Source: WLMZ01 sp037139095 (GTDB taxonomy: Bacteria; Actinomycetota; Acidimicrobiia; Acidimicrobiales; Ilumatobacteraceae). From it: a stretch of DNA of 14,161 nt. The DNA is taken from contig JBAXHD010000054.1 of assembly GCA_037139095.1 (NCBI GenBank), positions 1-14,161 of the forward strand, read 5' to 3'. The notes under the pieces were generated by a model. It did not search any database and was not told the DNA's origin. It saw only the letters and a list, made by a program, of their open reading frames with translations. The position numbers and the translations under genes were made by a program. Below, in pieces: positions 7,446 to 13,415 of this stretch (position 1 is its first letter; every line of letters starts with the position of its first letter).

Positions 7446-8483
7446 GTGGCAGCACCCGCGACAACGGTGGCGTTGTGCGGCGCCGGAATGATCTCGGGCG
7501 CGCACGGCGCCGCTGCACTCTTCATGCAGATGCCGGTGGTCGCTGTTGCGTCGCGCACCGCCGAGCGTGCAGCCGAGCGAGCCACGCAAATGCACTCGAC
7601 CCCGGTCACGTACGACCAGTTACCAGCCGGGGCCGACATCGTTGTGGTCTCCACTCCCCCACAGCTGCACGCAGCCGACACATTGCGACTGTTAGCTACC
7701 GGCGTCGCAGTGGTTGTCGAAAAGCCACTGTGCACCACGCTGGCCGATGCCGATGCCCTCGTCGAAGCAGCAGCCGCCCACAAGCAACGGCTGCTCTACG
7801 CCGAGAACCTCGCGTACGCCCCGGCCGTGTCCATGCTGCTGCACATGGCGAGCGAGATCGGCGCAATCAACCACCTCCACATCCGCACACTGCAGGGCTT
7901 GCCCACCTGGGGCAATTTCACCAGCGATGCCTGGGGCGGCGGTGCGCTCTTCGATCTGGGCGTGCATCCCGTGGCGTTGGCCGTGTTGTCAGGGGCCGCT
8001 GCTGGTGCAGGCCCAGTCACGTCGGTGAGTTGCAAACTGCGGGGCGGCGCTGGCCACAACAGCGACGAACACGCCGAGGTCGCGCTCACCTTTCGTAGCG
8101 GCCTTGTGGGCCACGTGGTTTCAAGCTGGAGCTACGGCCCCGACCCGATCTGGGATGTTCAGCTCAGCAGCCCCACCGGCGTTCTGCGTCTCGAACTCTT
8201 CCCCGAGCCCAGCCTCGAGCACAACGGCGAACCCGTGCGGCTACCCGCCAGCACCGCGCCGCTGCCGTTTATCGAACAGTTTGGCTACATGGGTCAGCTA
8301 CGAGAGTTCGTTGCCGACCTCGCCGACGGCTCCACTCCATTTATGGATGCAGCATTCGGTCGCATGATTCTCGACATCGTGTGCGCCGCGTATCAGTCGG
8401 CCGGGCGCGACGGCGCGGCCGAGCAGGTTCCATTCGACGGAGACCGCACCAAGACACCGCTGCAGCTCTGGCACCACACCTGA
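7446..8483 (+). CDS. Gfo/Idh/MocA-family NAD(P)-dependent dehydrogenase
   Basis: 345 residues. The Rossmann fold begins with CGAGMIS (Gly12, Gly14) and a VVAVASRT second strand. STPPQLH and the signature VEKP (Glu92-Lys93-Pro94) follow; the Lys of EKP is a conserved active-site residue in this family. The C-terminal domain has GGGALFDLGVHPV, with Asp170 and His174 as the usual substrate/proton-relay pair. Such enzymes oxidise or reduce sugars, inositols and related polyols; the substrate here is not readable. The GTG start at 7446 gives the normal distance to the glycine loop, although the ribosome binding site is weak and coupling to the preceding stop six nt away is likely. It converges with the HD-domain gene. 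The association with an HD protein of MIOX/PhnZ appearance is suggestive but unproven. Confidence 0.93.
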   Translation: MAAPATTVALCGAGMISGAHGAAALFMQMPVVAVASRTAERAAERATQMHSTPVTYDQLPAGADIVVVSTPPQLHAADTLRLLATGVAVVVEKPLCTTLADADALVEAAAAHKQRLLYAENLAYAPAVSMLLHMASEIGAINHLHIRTLQGLPTWGNFTSDAWGGGALFDLGVHPVALAVLSGAAAGAGPVTSVSCKLRGGAGHNSDEHAEVALTFRSGLVGHVVSSWSYGPDPIWDVQLSSPTGVLRLELFPEPSLEHNGEPVRLPASTAPLPFIEQFGYMGQLREFVADLADGSTPFMDAAFGRMILDIVCAAYQSAGRDGAAEQVPFDGDRTKTPLQLWHHT

Positions 8484-8486
8484 GCG

Positions 8487-8501
8487 CAGCGGCAAGCGCT
8501 G
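8487..8501. terminator. Possible bidirectional terminator between convergent genes
   Basis: The 18 nt separating two convergent stop codons contain CAGCG, a five-nt loop GCAAG, then CGCTG. The 5-bp stem is short and lacks a T-run on either side, so it is only a weak candidate for an intrinsic terminator. Confidence 0.25.
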
Positions 8502-9050
8502 TTAGTAACGGGGCTTGGCGAAGATCTCGCGAACCAGTGGTTCGAAATGCTCAAGCGAATACGTCTCGCCGTTGGGATCGAACGCAATCTGATCCCACTC
8601 GTCGGTGAACTGCGCTGTGAGCTCGTATGCGGGATGCCCTACGTAAGCATCACGCTTGTTCGGGTCAACACCGAAGTGGTGGTAATAGTGGCGACCCTGA
8701 AAGTCTTGGTGCACCTGCAGCATCCACGTAACGTCGGGCCGCACGTAGGGGCGCAGCATCTCGGCAGCGATTGCGCCATGGTTCGGCACGCTCACCGCCT
8801 TGCCCACGTCGTGACACAACGACGCCACGATGACCTCGTTGTCGGCCCCTGCCTTTTCGGCCAAGGTTGCTGTTTGTAGACAGTGTGTGAGTTGGTCGGT
8901 AGCAAAGCCATCGGTGACCACGGCAAGCGACCGCAGCATTGCCAGAATCGAGTCGGCAACCCGACCCTGATTCGCAGCAGTCTGGCGCCCAATCTCGGCC
9001 CATTCCTCGGCGGTGCTTTCGTCCATGCGGGTGAAGGTTGCATTTGACAT
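8502..9050 (-). CDS. HD-domain protein, possible MIOX/PhnZ-like diiron oxygenase
   Basis: 182 residues. Candidate metal ligands are His56 (QLTHCLQTA), His80-Asp81 (LCHDVGK), His91 (PNHGAIAAEMLRPYV), His114 (MLQVHQDFQG) and Asp153 (EWDQIAFDP). This H...HD...H...H...D order, with 24 residues from the first His to the HD pair and 23 from the third to the fourth His, resembles the mixed-valent diiron oxygenase PhnZ as I recall it (34, 58/59, 80, 104, 161). The tail HYYHHFGVDPNKRDAY and FEPLVREIFAKP is typical of a bacterial family usually annotated only as HD phosphohydrolase. An ATG at 9050 with GGAAGA eight nt upstream gives the start; the open frame continues to 9329 but overlaps the divergent gene. 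It could be an oxygenase or a phosphohydrolase; the sequence favours neither decisively. Confidence 0.85.
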   Translation of the reverse strand: MSNATFTRMDESTAEEWAEIGRQTAANQGRVADSILAMLRSLAVVTDGFATDQLTHCLQTATLAEKAGADNEVIVASLCHDVGKAVSVPNHGAIAAEMLRPYVRPDVTWMLQVHQDFQGRHYYHHFGVDPNKRDAYVGHPAYELTAQFTDEWDQIAFDPNGETYSLEHFEPLVREIFAKPRY

Positions 9051-9120
9051 GGCGGTATTCTTCCACGCCCAACCCTGCGGTGTCTGCACTGGCTCACCAT
9101 AAAGCGCCGAGTTGTCTACG
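9051..9120. promoter_or_regulatory. Divergent promoter region, HD gene and PPOX gene
   Basis: These 70 nt separate the divergent starts. On the plus strand, CATAAA at 9098-9103 could be a -10 for the PPOX gene with a very short leader. On the minus strand, TATGGT in the same A/T-rich spot fits a TANNNT -10 for the HD gene. No good -35 is visible for either. The GGAAGA ribosome binding site of the HD gene lies at its left end. Confidence 0.3.
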
Positions 9121-9543
9121 ATGACGCCCATGTCGATTGCCTCCGCGAAATACGTCTCACTGGTCACGCTTCGCAAATCAGGCGAAGCGGTTCCCTCGCC
9201 CGTGTGGATCGCCCCATTGGCCGACGGACGCGCCGGCTTTACCACCGAGGCCACCTCTGGCAAGGTCAAGCGAATTCGCAACAACAATGCAGTCACCCTG
9301 CAGGAGTGCAACATCCGCGGCAAACTCATCGAGGGCGCCCCTGTTGTGTCGGCTACGGCCGAGGTCGTTTCAGGCGCCGCCCACGACGAAGTTCATCGGG
9401 CGATCCGATCGAAATATGGGCTGATTGTGTTATTCATCGGCATCGGCGATCTGTTCGCGAAAGTCATGAAAAAGCCACGAACACCTACCGCCGTCGTGAT
9501 CACGTTCGCCGACCCTCACAACGCTGCAGGTCAAGCCCACTAG
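9121..9543 (+). CDS. PPOX-class probable F420-dependent enzyme (Rv2061-like)
   Basis: 140 residues, the usual size of split-beta-barrel flavin/F420 proteins. AKYVSLVTLRKSGEAVPSPVW near the N-terminus, GFTTEATSGKVKRIRNN and VTLQECNIRGKL, followed by HRAIRSKYGL, match the TIGR03666 (Rv2061) subgroup as remembered: the SGKVKRIRNN stretch is the conserved cofactor-binding loop. Members bind F420 or FMN and reduce unknown substrates. The start is uncertain: ATG at 9121 and ATG at 9130 are both possible, and a TTG lies at 9112; none has a clear ribosome binding site. The last 30 residues (VMKKPRTPTAVVITFADPHN) complete the barrel. It stands alone on the plus strand, with a divergent HD gene to the left. 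A tandem palindrome begins ten bases after its stop. Confidence 0.86.
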   Translation: MTPMSIASAKYVSLVTLRKSGEAVPSPVWIAPLADGRAGFTTEATSGKVKRIRNNNAVTLQECNIRGKLIEGAPVVSATAEVVSGAAHDEVHRAIRSKYGLIVLFIGIGDLFAKVMKKPRTPTAVVITFADPHNAAGQAH

Positions 9544-9553
9544 ACCCACGTTT

Positions 9554-9591
9554 CGGTTGTTACAACCGATCGTCAAGGTTGCGTCAACCTT
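9554..9591. promoter_or_regulatory. Tandem palindromes GGTTG-N3-CAACC, candidate operators
   Basis: Two perfect inverted repeats follow each other: CGGTTGT-T-ACAACCG at 9554-9568 and AAGGTTG-CGT-CAACCTT at 9575-9591. They share the core GGTTG-N3-CAACC and their centres (9561 and 9583) are 22 bp apart, close to two helical turns. A lone GGTTG half site occurs at 9626. This suggests cooperative binding of a dimeric regulator upstream of the response-regulator gene. A terminator for the preceding gene is the main alternative, but there is no T-tract. Confidence 0.5.
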
Positions 9592-9644
9592 TGGTCACGT
9601 CCCTTGCGTCCCGCGAGTGATTCGTGGTTGGATCGTGGGGACAT

Positions 9645-9660
9645 TGTGATAACAGTCACG
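9645..9660. promoter_or_regulatory. Crp/CAP-like binding site
   Basis: TGTGA, six bases (TAACAG), then TCACG: nine of ten bases match the Crp consensus TGTGA-N6-TCACA, which mycobacterial Crp (Rv3676) shares. Its centre is about 61 nt before the GTG of the response regulator. The weak -10 candidate GATACT at 9669-9674 would place the site over the -35 region, which would fit repression more than activation, but that promoter is uncertain. Confidence 0.45.
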
Positions 9661-9713
9661 GGGGCGTAGATACTCCCTCGGCACTGTTTCGCACAGATCC
9701 TTGCGGGGGCTCG

Positions 9714-10523
9714 GTGAGCAGCACAATTGATAACGGCCTAACCACGTTCGAGGGTGATGGCAGAGGGGGAAAGCTTGCCGTCGCTACGCCCAACGAGCCA
9801 CCAGTGGTGCTCGTCTTCGCCAGCGACATCGAGTCTCGAGTAGCTATCGCCCATTGCCTGCGGATGCGGTTTCGCACTCAGGGCGCCGACACGGTGACCA
9901 AAGCTCTTGGCCAGTGGCGCTCCACTCGCCCGGCGATGGTACTCATCGATCTCGTGCTCGACGGCGGCTCCGGCCTCGAGGTTCTCGTCGAAATCCGCCG
10001 CAGTTCGCAGGTGCCCATCATTGTGATGACCCAAGACGCAACTCCAGAAACCTGCGTGTTGGCATTGCGTCTCGGCGCCGACGACGTGGTGGTCAAGCCC
10101 GTCGATATGTCGGTACTTGAGGCCCGCATCGACGCCATTTTGCGCCGATCGGCGGCCCAGAGCCTCAGCAATACCAAGATCGGCTGCCCCGACCATGTCG
10201 ACATCGATGTCGAGTCGAGCCAGGTTCGTGTTGGCGGCCAAGAAGTGCGCCTCACTCGTCTCGAGTTCGACATGCTGGCCCACATGGCCAGCAACGCTCG
10301 GCAGGTGTTTACCCGCGAGCAACTGCTTGAGGCCGTGTGGCTTTCACGGGCCGAGTGGCAAGCAGGTGCCACCGTCACCGAGCACATGCGCCGGCTACGA
10401 GTGAAGCTTGGCGACGCCGCCGATCACATCACCACCGTGTACGGACGCGGTTACCGGTTCGACGCCTGCACAGCATCGAGCGCAGCAGCGCTAGCTCGCG
10501 CTGGACTCGCTGGGCCGCTTTGA
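9714..10523 (+). CDS. OmpR-family response regulator with atypical receiver
   Basis: 269 residues. The receiver domain spans about 30-146, with phospho-acceptor Asp79 (MVLIDLVLDGGSG), Thr106 (IIVMTQD) and Lys128 (VVKPVD). The acidic pair at the end of strand 1 that normally binds Mg2+ (ED in PhoB-type VVEDE) is replaced by Ala36-Ser37 in LVFASDIESR; only the next position is Asp38. The C-terminal winged helix spans about 163-250, with VRLTRLEFDMLAHM, TREQLLEAVW, VTEHMRRLRVKL and TVYGRGYRF, typical of the Trans_reg_C/OmpR class. The frame is open from 9624, but GTG at 9714, with GGGGG about five nt upstream, gives a normal start plus a 29-residue leader. No histidine kinase is nearby, so it is an orphan. 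The 3' end overlaps a convergent membrane-protein gene by 33 nt. DNA binding is confident; phosphorylation control is doubtful. Confidence 0.93.
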   Translation: MSSTIDNGLTTFEGDGRGGKLAVATPNEPPVVLVFASDIESRVAIAHCLRMRFRTQGADTVTKALGQWRSTRPAMVLIDLVLDGGSGLEVLVEIRRSSQVPIIVMTQDATPETCVLALRLGADDVVVKPVDMSVLEARIDAILRRSAAQSLSNTKIGCPDHVDIDVESSQVRVGGQEVRLTRLEFDMLAHMASNARQVFTREQLLEAVWLSRAEWQAGATVTEHMRRLRVKLGDAADHITTVYGRGYRFDACTASSAAALARAGLAGPL

Positions 10524-11159
10524 TTGCAACGCGATAATCGCTGCAATAACGGCACATGCCAGCGCAGCGACCAGCGCCACGGTAGACCCGATGCCGTTGT
10601 GCACGGCCAAGGCTTCGAGTTGCTGATTAATGAGCTTCAGCATCGCAGCCTTGCGATCTGGGGTGTCGGCCAGCGCCAGTAGCGCCTCAGATTGTTTGCG
10701 CATCGCAGCCGGAACACTGCTGCGAAAGTGCGACGTGTCGACTAGGACGAACACAGCGGTCGCAGCGCTGAGAGCTGCGCAGCCGACGCTTACGCGCCGC
10801 AGCCACACTGCTTCGTGGGCCCTCAAGATCTTCACCGAAGCGGCAACGAGCACGATGGCCACAGCCACCAGAATCCAGCCGATCGAGATGCTGGCGATCC
10901 AGCTACTTGCCCAGCCGAAGTAGAAGCCGTCGCTGGCGATTGTGGCTTTCTCCTTCAGCGTTGTGGTCTTGAACCATGTGAGTGTGCCAGAGAAAACCAG
11001 CAGCACTGCCACAAGGATCAACGCAATCGAAGCCGATCGAATCGAGCCAGTAATCGGGGAGACATACCTCGGCCGAGGCAAGTCCTGAAAGGACTCAGCC
11101 TCGGCCGCGGCATCAATATCGGTGTCGTTGTACACGACGTCGTTGTCGTCTTGCTGCAT
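10491..11159 (-). CDS. Four-TM membrane protein of unknown function
   Basis: 222 residues, not recognised. An acidic cytoplasm-like N-terminus (MQQDDNDVVYNDTDIDAAAEAE) precedes hydrophobic segments at about 43-63, 85-107, 123-141 and 189-211. The 45-residue loop between the third and fourth segments is amphipathic (RKQSEALLALADTPDRKAAMLKLINQQLEAL) and would face outside or inside depending on orientation; with an inside N-terminus it lies inside after an even count only, so by simple counting it is outside. A short Lys/Arg/Ser tail ends the protein. The ATG at 11159 is four nt after the TGA of the surface-protein gene, so the two are translationally linked. This makes a role in surface-protein export, anchoring or sensing plausible, but that is inference only. 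Its 3' end overlaps the convergent response-regulator gene. Confidence 0.75.
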   Translation of the reverse strand: MQQDDNDVVYNDTDIDAAAEAESFQDLPRPRYVSPITGSIRSASIALILVAVLLVFSGTLTWFKTTTLKEKATIASDGFYFGWASSWIASISIGWILVAVAIVLVAASVKILRAHEAVWLRRVSVGCAALSAATAVFVLVDTSHFRSSVPAAMRKQSEALLALADTPDRKAAMLKLINQQLEALAVHNGIGSTVALVAALACAVIAAIIALQSKRPSESSAS

Positions 11160-11163
11160 TAGG

Positions 11164-13044
11164 TCACAATACCCTGCGACGACGCCTTCCCTGACCAGTG
11201 GACCACATCATCATGCCGAGCTGGATCACCAGCAGGCCTCCGAAGAGCTCGACCCAAAGCATCGAGCTGTTCGAGCCGGTGCGAGGAATCTGACCAAGGC
11301 TGGCCACCACCGAAGTGGTTGGAGCAACCGTTCCGCCGCCCCCGCCGCCGCCGGGTGTTGTGGTGGCTGGAGCTGTAGTTCCTGGCGAACCGTCGCGGGC
11401 CTTGAGGGTGAACAGTGGTGCCGAATCGGGGGCGATCACACAGGTCAGCTCGGCGGTGATGAACAGGCTCGGCAGATCAACCGTAGTGAATGTGCCAGAG
11501 AGCCCAATGTTCACGTCGCCGCCGGTGGCCGTGAAGCTCACGTCGGCTGGGTGAATCGTGGTGATAATCGGACCGCTGTCGGGGAATGGTGTGGTGCCGG
11601 TGAGCGGCTCGGTATCGATCTCGCTCGGGTCGGCGTTGGTGGCAGTGAACGTACCGATTGAGGTTGCGGTCAGGCCGTTAGGCAACAGCGGCTTGAGCGT
11701 GGTAGCCAATGTTCCTGGCACCGTGACTACCCACGTCTGATTGCTGATGGTGATCTTGTCGCCCGCAGACACTGGCGAGCTGGCCGTTGCAGTGACCTCG
11801 TAGGTCAACGTGCTGTGGTCTGGGGTCACGTTGTTCGTGCAATCGCCGGTAAACGTTGCGGTGTTGGTCACCGCTGCCGCCGGAACCGTAGTTCCAGGGG
11901 CGGTCGTTGCAGGCGCAGTCGTTGCAGGCGCGGTCGTTGCAGGCGCAGTCGTTGCAGGCGCAGTCGTTGCAGGCGCAGTCGTTGCAGGCGCAGTGGTTGC
12001 TGGCGCAGTCGTTGCTGGCACTGTGCCAGGGGTTGTTGTTGCTGGCACTGTGCCAGGGGTTGTTGTCGCCGGAACCGTGGTGACCGGAACAGTGGTAACG
12101 GGCGTTGGGTCGCCGGCGTTCGACACGCAGTTTGGAACGGGGTACACCGGCACGGTTGTTGGCGGGGTTGGGTCGTTGATTTGTGGGTCACCGGAAATTG
12201 CGAACTGCGCAAATCCGATTGGGCAACGCAACGGGAAGCCGAACGTTGGGTTCGCTCCAGGTGTGGTGGCAGGGGTTGGGTTCCATGTGCCGCCCATGCA
12301 CACGAGGTATGGGGTGACCAAACCGTTGACCAAGCTCACCTTGGTATAAGTGTCGAGGCCCGCCACGGTGAGCTTCGCTGGCGAAGGTGGCGTCGGCTTG
12401 GCGTTGGTCCAGCCGTAGACAGGCGTGGCCAAACCGGTTGGGTCTGCAGCTACGGCGGGGACAGCAGGTGGCCCAACAACTGCTGGCTGAGCTGGCATGT
12501 AGGCATTACCGCGGAATGCAAAGCTCACCTGGCCACTTGCGCCGGCGGTGTAGGTGCCGATCACGTGCCCCAGCGGAATCGAGACATCGGCGGTGACTGG
12601 CGTAACGGCTGGCTTTGGAATGGTGAAAGTGGCGGCAAGCTTTGCGCTCACGGCAGGGCCCGTGGCTCCTGTGAGCGGGATGATCGTGGCCACATCTTGA
12701 GTAATGGGGATCTCACTGAGCGCCTGCCCAGCGCCGACTAGAGCAGCGTAGACACCATTCAAGAAGCCTGCAGCAGCCTTCACCGTGACATCGAAGTCGA
12801 CGGTAAAGGTTGACCCTGGCGCGATCGGGTTCGCCGACGGCTGCGCAATCACGTCGTACTCAAGCGGGAACTTGATTGGCGCAAACGTGTTGTTGCACGC
12901 CAAGTACACAGCATCGTTGCTGCCTTGAACAGCAGCAAAGGCCGAGTTCCCCGAAAGTGGGCCAATAGCAGACACGGCAAGCATGAGCGCTGTGGCCACC
13001 GTAGACGCCAAAAGGCGCTGTTTACGCTGAACAGACTTCAACAT
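11164..13044 (-). CDS. Large secreted repeat protein with IPRTG sorting-like tail
   Basis: 626 residues. The signal peptide is at about 1-37 (basic MLKSVQRKQR, then hydrophobic LLASTVATALMLAVSAIG, cleavage near FA-AVQG). A beta-rich N-terminal domain of about 240 residues starts at ACNNTF. A Thr/Pro linker follows with two TVPATTTPG repeats and eight PATTA repeats. A second beta-rich domain starts at GDCTNN and ends near ELTCVIA; each domain is bordered by Cys. The C-terminus has a glycine run, then IPRTG at 586-590, a hydrophobic segment (LWVELFGGLLVIQLGMMMW) and RRRRR: the layout of a sortase substrate with Ile in the first position. The open frame reaches 13113, but ATG at 13044 has GGGGGA eight nt upstream and starts a proper signal peptide. 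It is divergent from another secreted protein and followed by a four-TM gene. The natural role may be structural or adhesive; unknown. Confidence 0.86.
   Translation of the reverse strand: MLKSVQRKQRLLASTVATALMLAVSAIGPLSGNSAFAAVQGSNDAVYLACNNTFAPIKFPLEYDVIAQPSANPIAPGSTFTVDFDVTVKAAAGFLNGVYAALVGAGQALSEIPITQDVATIIPLTGATGPAVSAKLAATFTIPKPAVTPVTADVSIPLGHVIGTYTAGASGQVSFAFRGNAYMPAQPAVVGPPAVPAVAADPTGLATPVYGWTNAKPTPPSPAKLTVAGLDTYTKVSLVNGLVTPYLVCMGGTWNPTPATTPGANPTFGFPLRCPIGFAQFAISGDPQINDPTPPTTVPVYPVPNCVSNAGDPTPVTTVPVTTVPATTTPGTVPATTTPGTVPATTAPATTAPATTAPATTAPATTAPATTAPATTAPATTAPGTTVPAAAVTNTATFTGDCTNNVTPDHSTLTYEVTATASSPVSAGDKITISNQTWVVTVPGTLATTLKPLLPNGLTATSIGTFTATNADPSEIDTEPLTGTTPFPDSGPIITTIHPADVSFTATGGDVNIGLSGTFTTVDLPSLFITAELTCVIAPDSAPLFTLKARDGSPGTTAPATTTPGGGGGGGTVAPTTSVVASLGQIPRTGSNSSMLWVELFGGLLVIQLGMMMWSTGQGRRRRRVL
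11900..12019. repeat. 15-bp tandem repeat, eight units, encoding PATTA
   Basis: Eight consecutive 15-bp units (consensus on the plus strand GCAGTCGTTGCAGGC) run in frame through the surface-protein gene. Units differ at one or two positions, mostly a G/A at base 3 and changes in the last two units. A longer 27-bp unit (starting GTTGCTGGCACTGTGCC) is repeated twice next to it at 12011-12064, encoding TVPATTTPG. Because both unit lengths are multiples of three, copy-number change would lengthen or shorten the stalk without frameshift. Confidence 0.9.
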
Positions 13045-13049
13045 GACGA

Positions 13050-13070
13050 TTTCCCCCAAGATAATCGTTG
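13050..13070 (-). promoter_or_regulatory. Conserved leader motif, copy 1 (with ribosome binding site)
   Basis: Read on the minus strand: CAAC, G, ATTA, TC, TTGGGGGAAA, ending five nt before the ATG at 13044. It matches the copy before the divergent gene at 18 of 21 positions. GGGGGA is the ribosome binding site, but the identity reaches well upstream of what a ribosome binding site needs. Confidence 0.6.
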
Positions 13071-13126
13071 CGAGCTGCATGGAGACAGCTCGGATGTGAA
13101 ACGAACGCTTCATTACAAGCGAGTTG

Positions 13127-13152
13127 CTAGAGAATTGATCAAATAACTCTAG
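13127..13152. promoter_or_regulatory. Nested palindrome, candidate operator
   Basis: CTAGAG at 13127-13132 is matched by CTCTAG at 13147-13152, and inside lies the 8-bp palindrome TTGATCAA at 13135-13142. The inner and outer centres differ by one base. The site lies 83 nt before the start of the minus-strand surface gene and overlaps its best promoter candidate, so a repressor operator is plausible. Confidence 0.45.
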
Positions 13153-13155
13153 GTA

Positions 13156-13371
13156 ATGTCAGATTCTTCACACAATCTGCACACGTTTACCGCCGGCATC
13201 TACGCTCGTCGAACCGGCGGTAACACATCGCTGTGGTCCTACGACTCTTGGACCTACTTGGTTTGCTCGAACTGCGCCGTCGCCGACCCGATTCGCCGGC
13301 GCCTCCGTGAGCCCGCCACTCGTTGTGTGTTAGTTGTGAAGTTAGAGATGGCATCTTGGGAGGCGATGTGA
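13156..13371 (+). CDS. Possible small protein, 71 residues, unrecognised
   Basis: This small open frame fills most of the divergent gap. The ATG has only a weak AGG four nt upstream. Codons in the middle part prefer G or C in third position, as in the neighbouring genes, while both ends do not. It contains one CSNC pair and no signal peptide or membrane segment. The stem-loop at 13187-13223 lies inside it, which could instead mean that the stretch is a structured leader. I do not recognise it, and it may well not be translated. Confidence 0.2.
   Translation: MSDSSHNLHTFTAGIYARRTGGNTSLWSYDSWTYLVCSNCAVADPIRRRLREPATRCVLVVKLEMASWEAM
13187..13223. other. 10-bp perfect stem-loop in the divergent gap
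   Basis: TTACCGCCGG at 13187-13196 pairs perfectly with CCGGCGGTAA at 13214-13223 around a 17-nt loop. It has no following T-run, so it is unlikely to be an intrinsic terminator. It could be a structured 5' leader of the plus-strand gene, 190 nt before its start, or a protein-binding site. Confidence 0.45.
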
Positions 13372-13392
13372 CTTAATTCCGAAAGCAATACA

Positions 13393-13413
13393 CAACTATT
13401 ACTTTGGGGGAAA
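13393..13413 (+). promoter_or_regulatory. Conserved leader motif, copy 2 (with ribosome binding site)
   Basis: Read on the plus strand: CAAC, T, ATTA, CT, TTGGGGGAAA, ending two nt before the ATG at 13416. It is the counterpart of the motif before the divergent gene. The spacing to the ATG is three nt shorter here. Confidence 0.6.
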
Positions 13414-13415
13414 AA

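Larger units (their letters stand above)
13045..13415. promoter_or_regulatory. 371-nt divergent intergenic region between surface-protein genes
   Basis: This region separates two divergent genes for secreted proteins. Reading left to right it holds the minus-strand leader motif, a nested palindrome at 13127-13152, a possible small open frame (13156-13371), a 10-bp stem-loop at 13187-13223, and the plus-strand leader motif. On the minus strand, TTGATC and TGTAAT 19 bp apart (in the stretch 13115-13140) form a possible promoter. On the plus strand, TATTAC at 13397-13402 could be a -10, but its -35 is poor. Confidence 0.55.

Noticed and set aside
9051..9329. N-terminal extension of the HD protein
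   Set aside because: The frame stays open, but it overlaps the divergent PPOX gene; the ATG at 9050 has its own ribosome binding site.
11900..12019. CRISPR array
   Set aside because: The repeats are directly adjacent 15-bp units without spacers and are in frame within a coding gene.
11815..12741. Arg/Cys-rich and Val/Ala/Gly-repeat open frames over the tandem repeat
   Set aside because: They are other-frame readings of the 15-bp repeat inside the surface-protein gene, which has a signal peptide and sorting-like tail.
13187..13223. tRNA or intrinsic terminator
   Set aside because: There is no cloverleaf, no anticodon or T-arm consensus, and no T-run after the stem.
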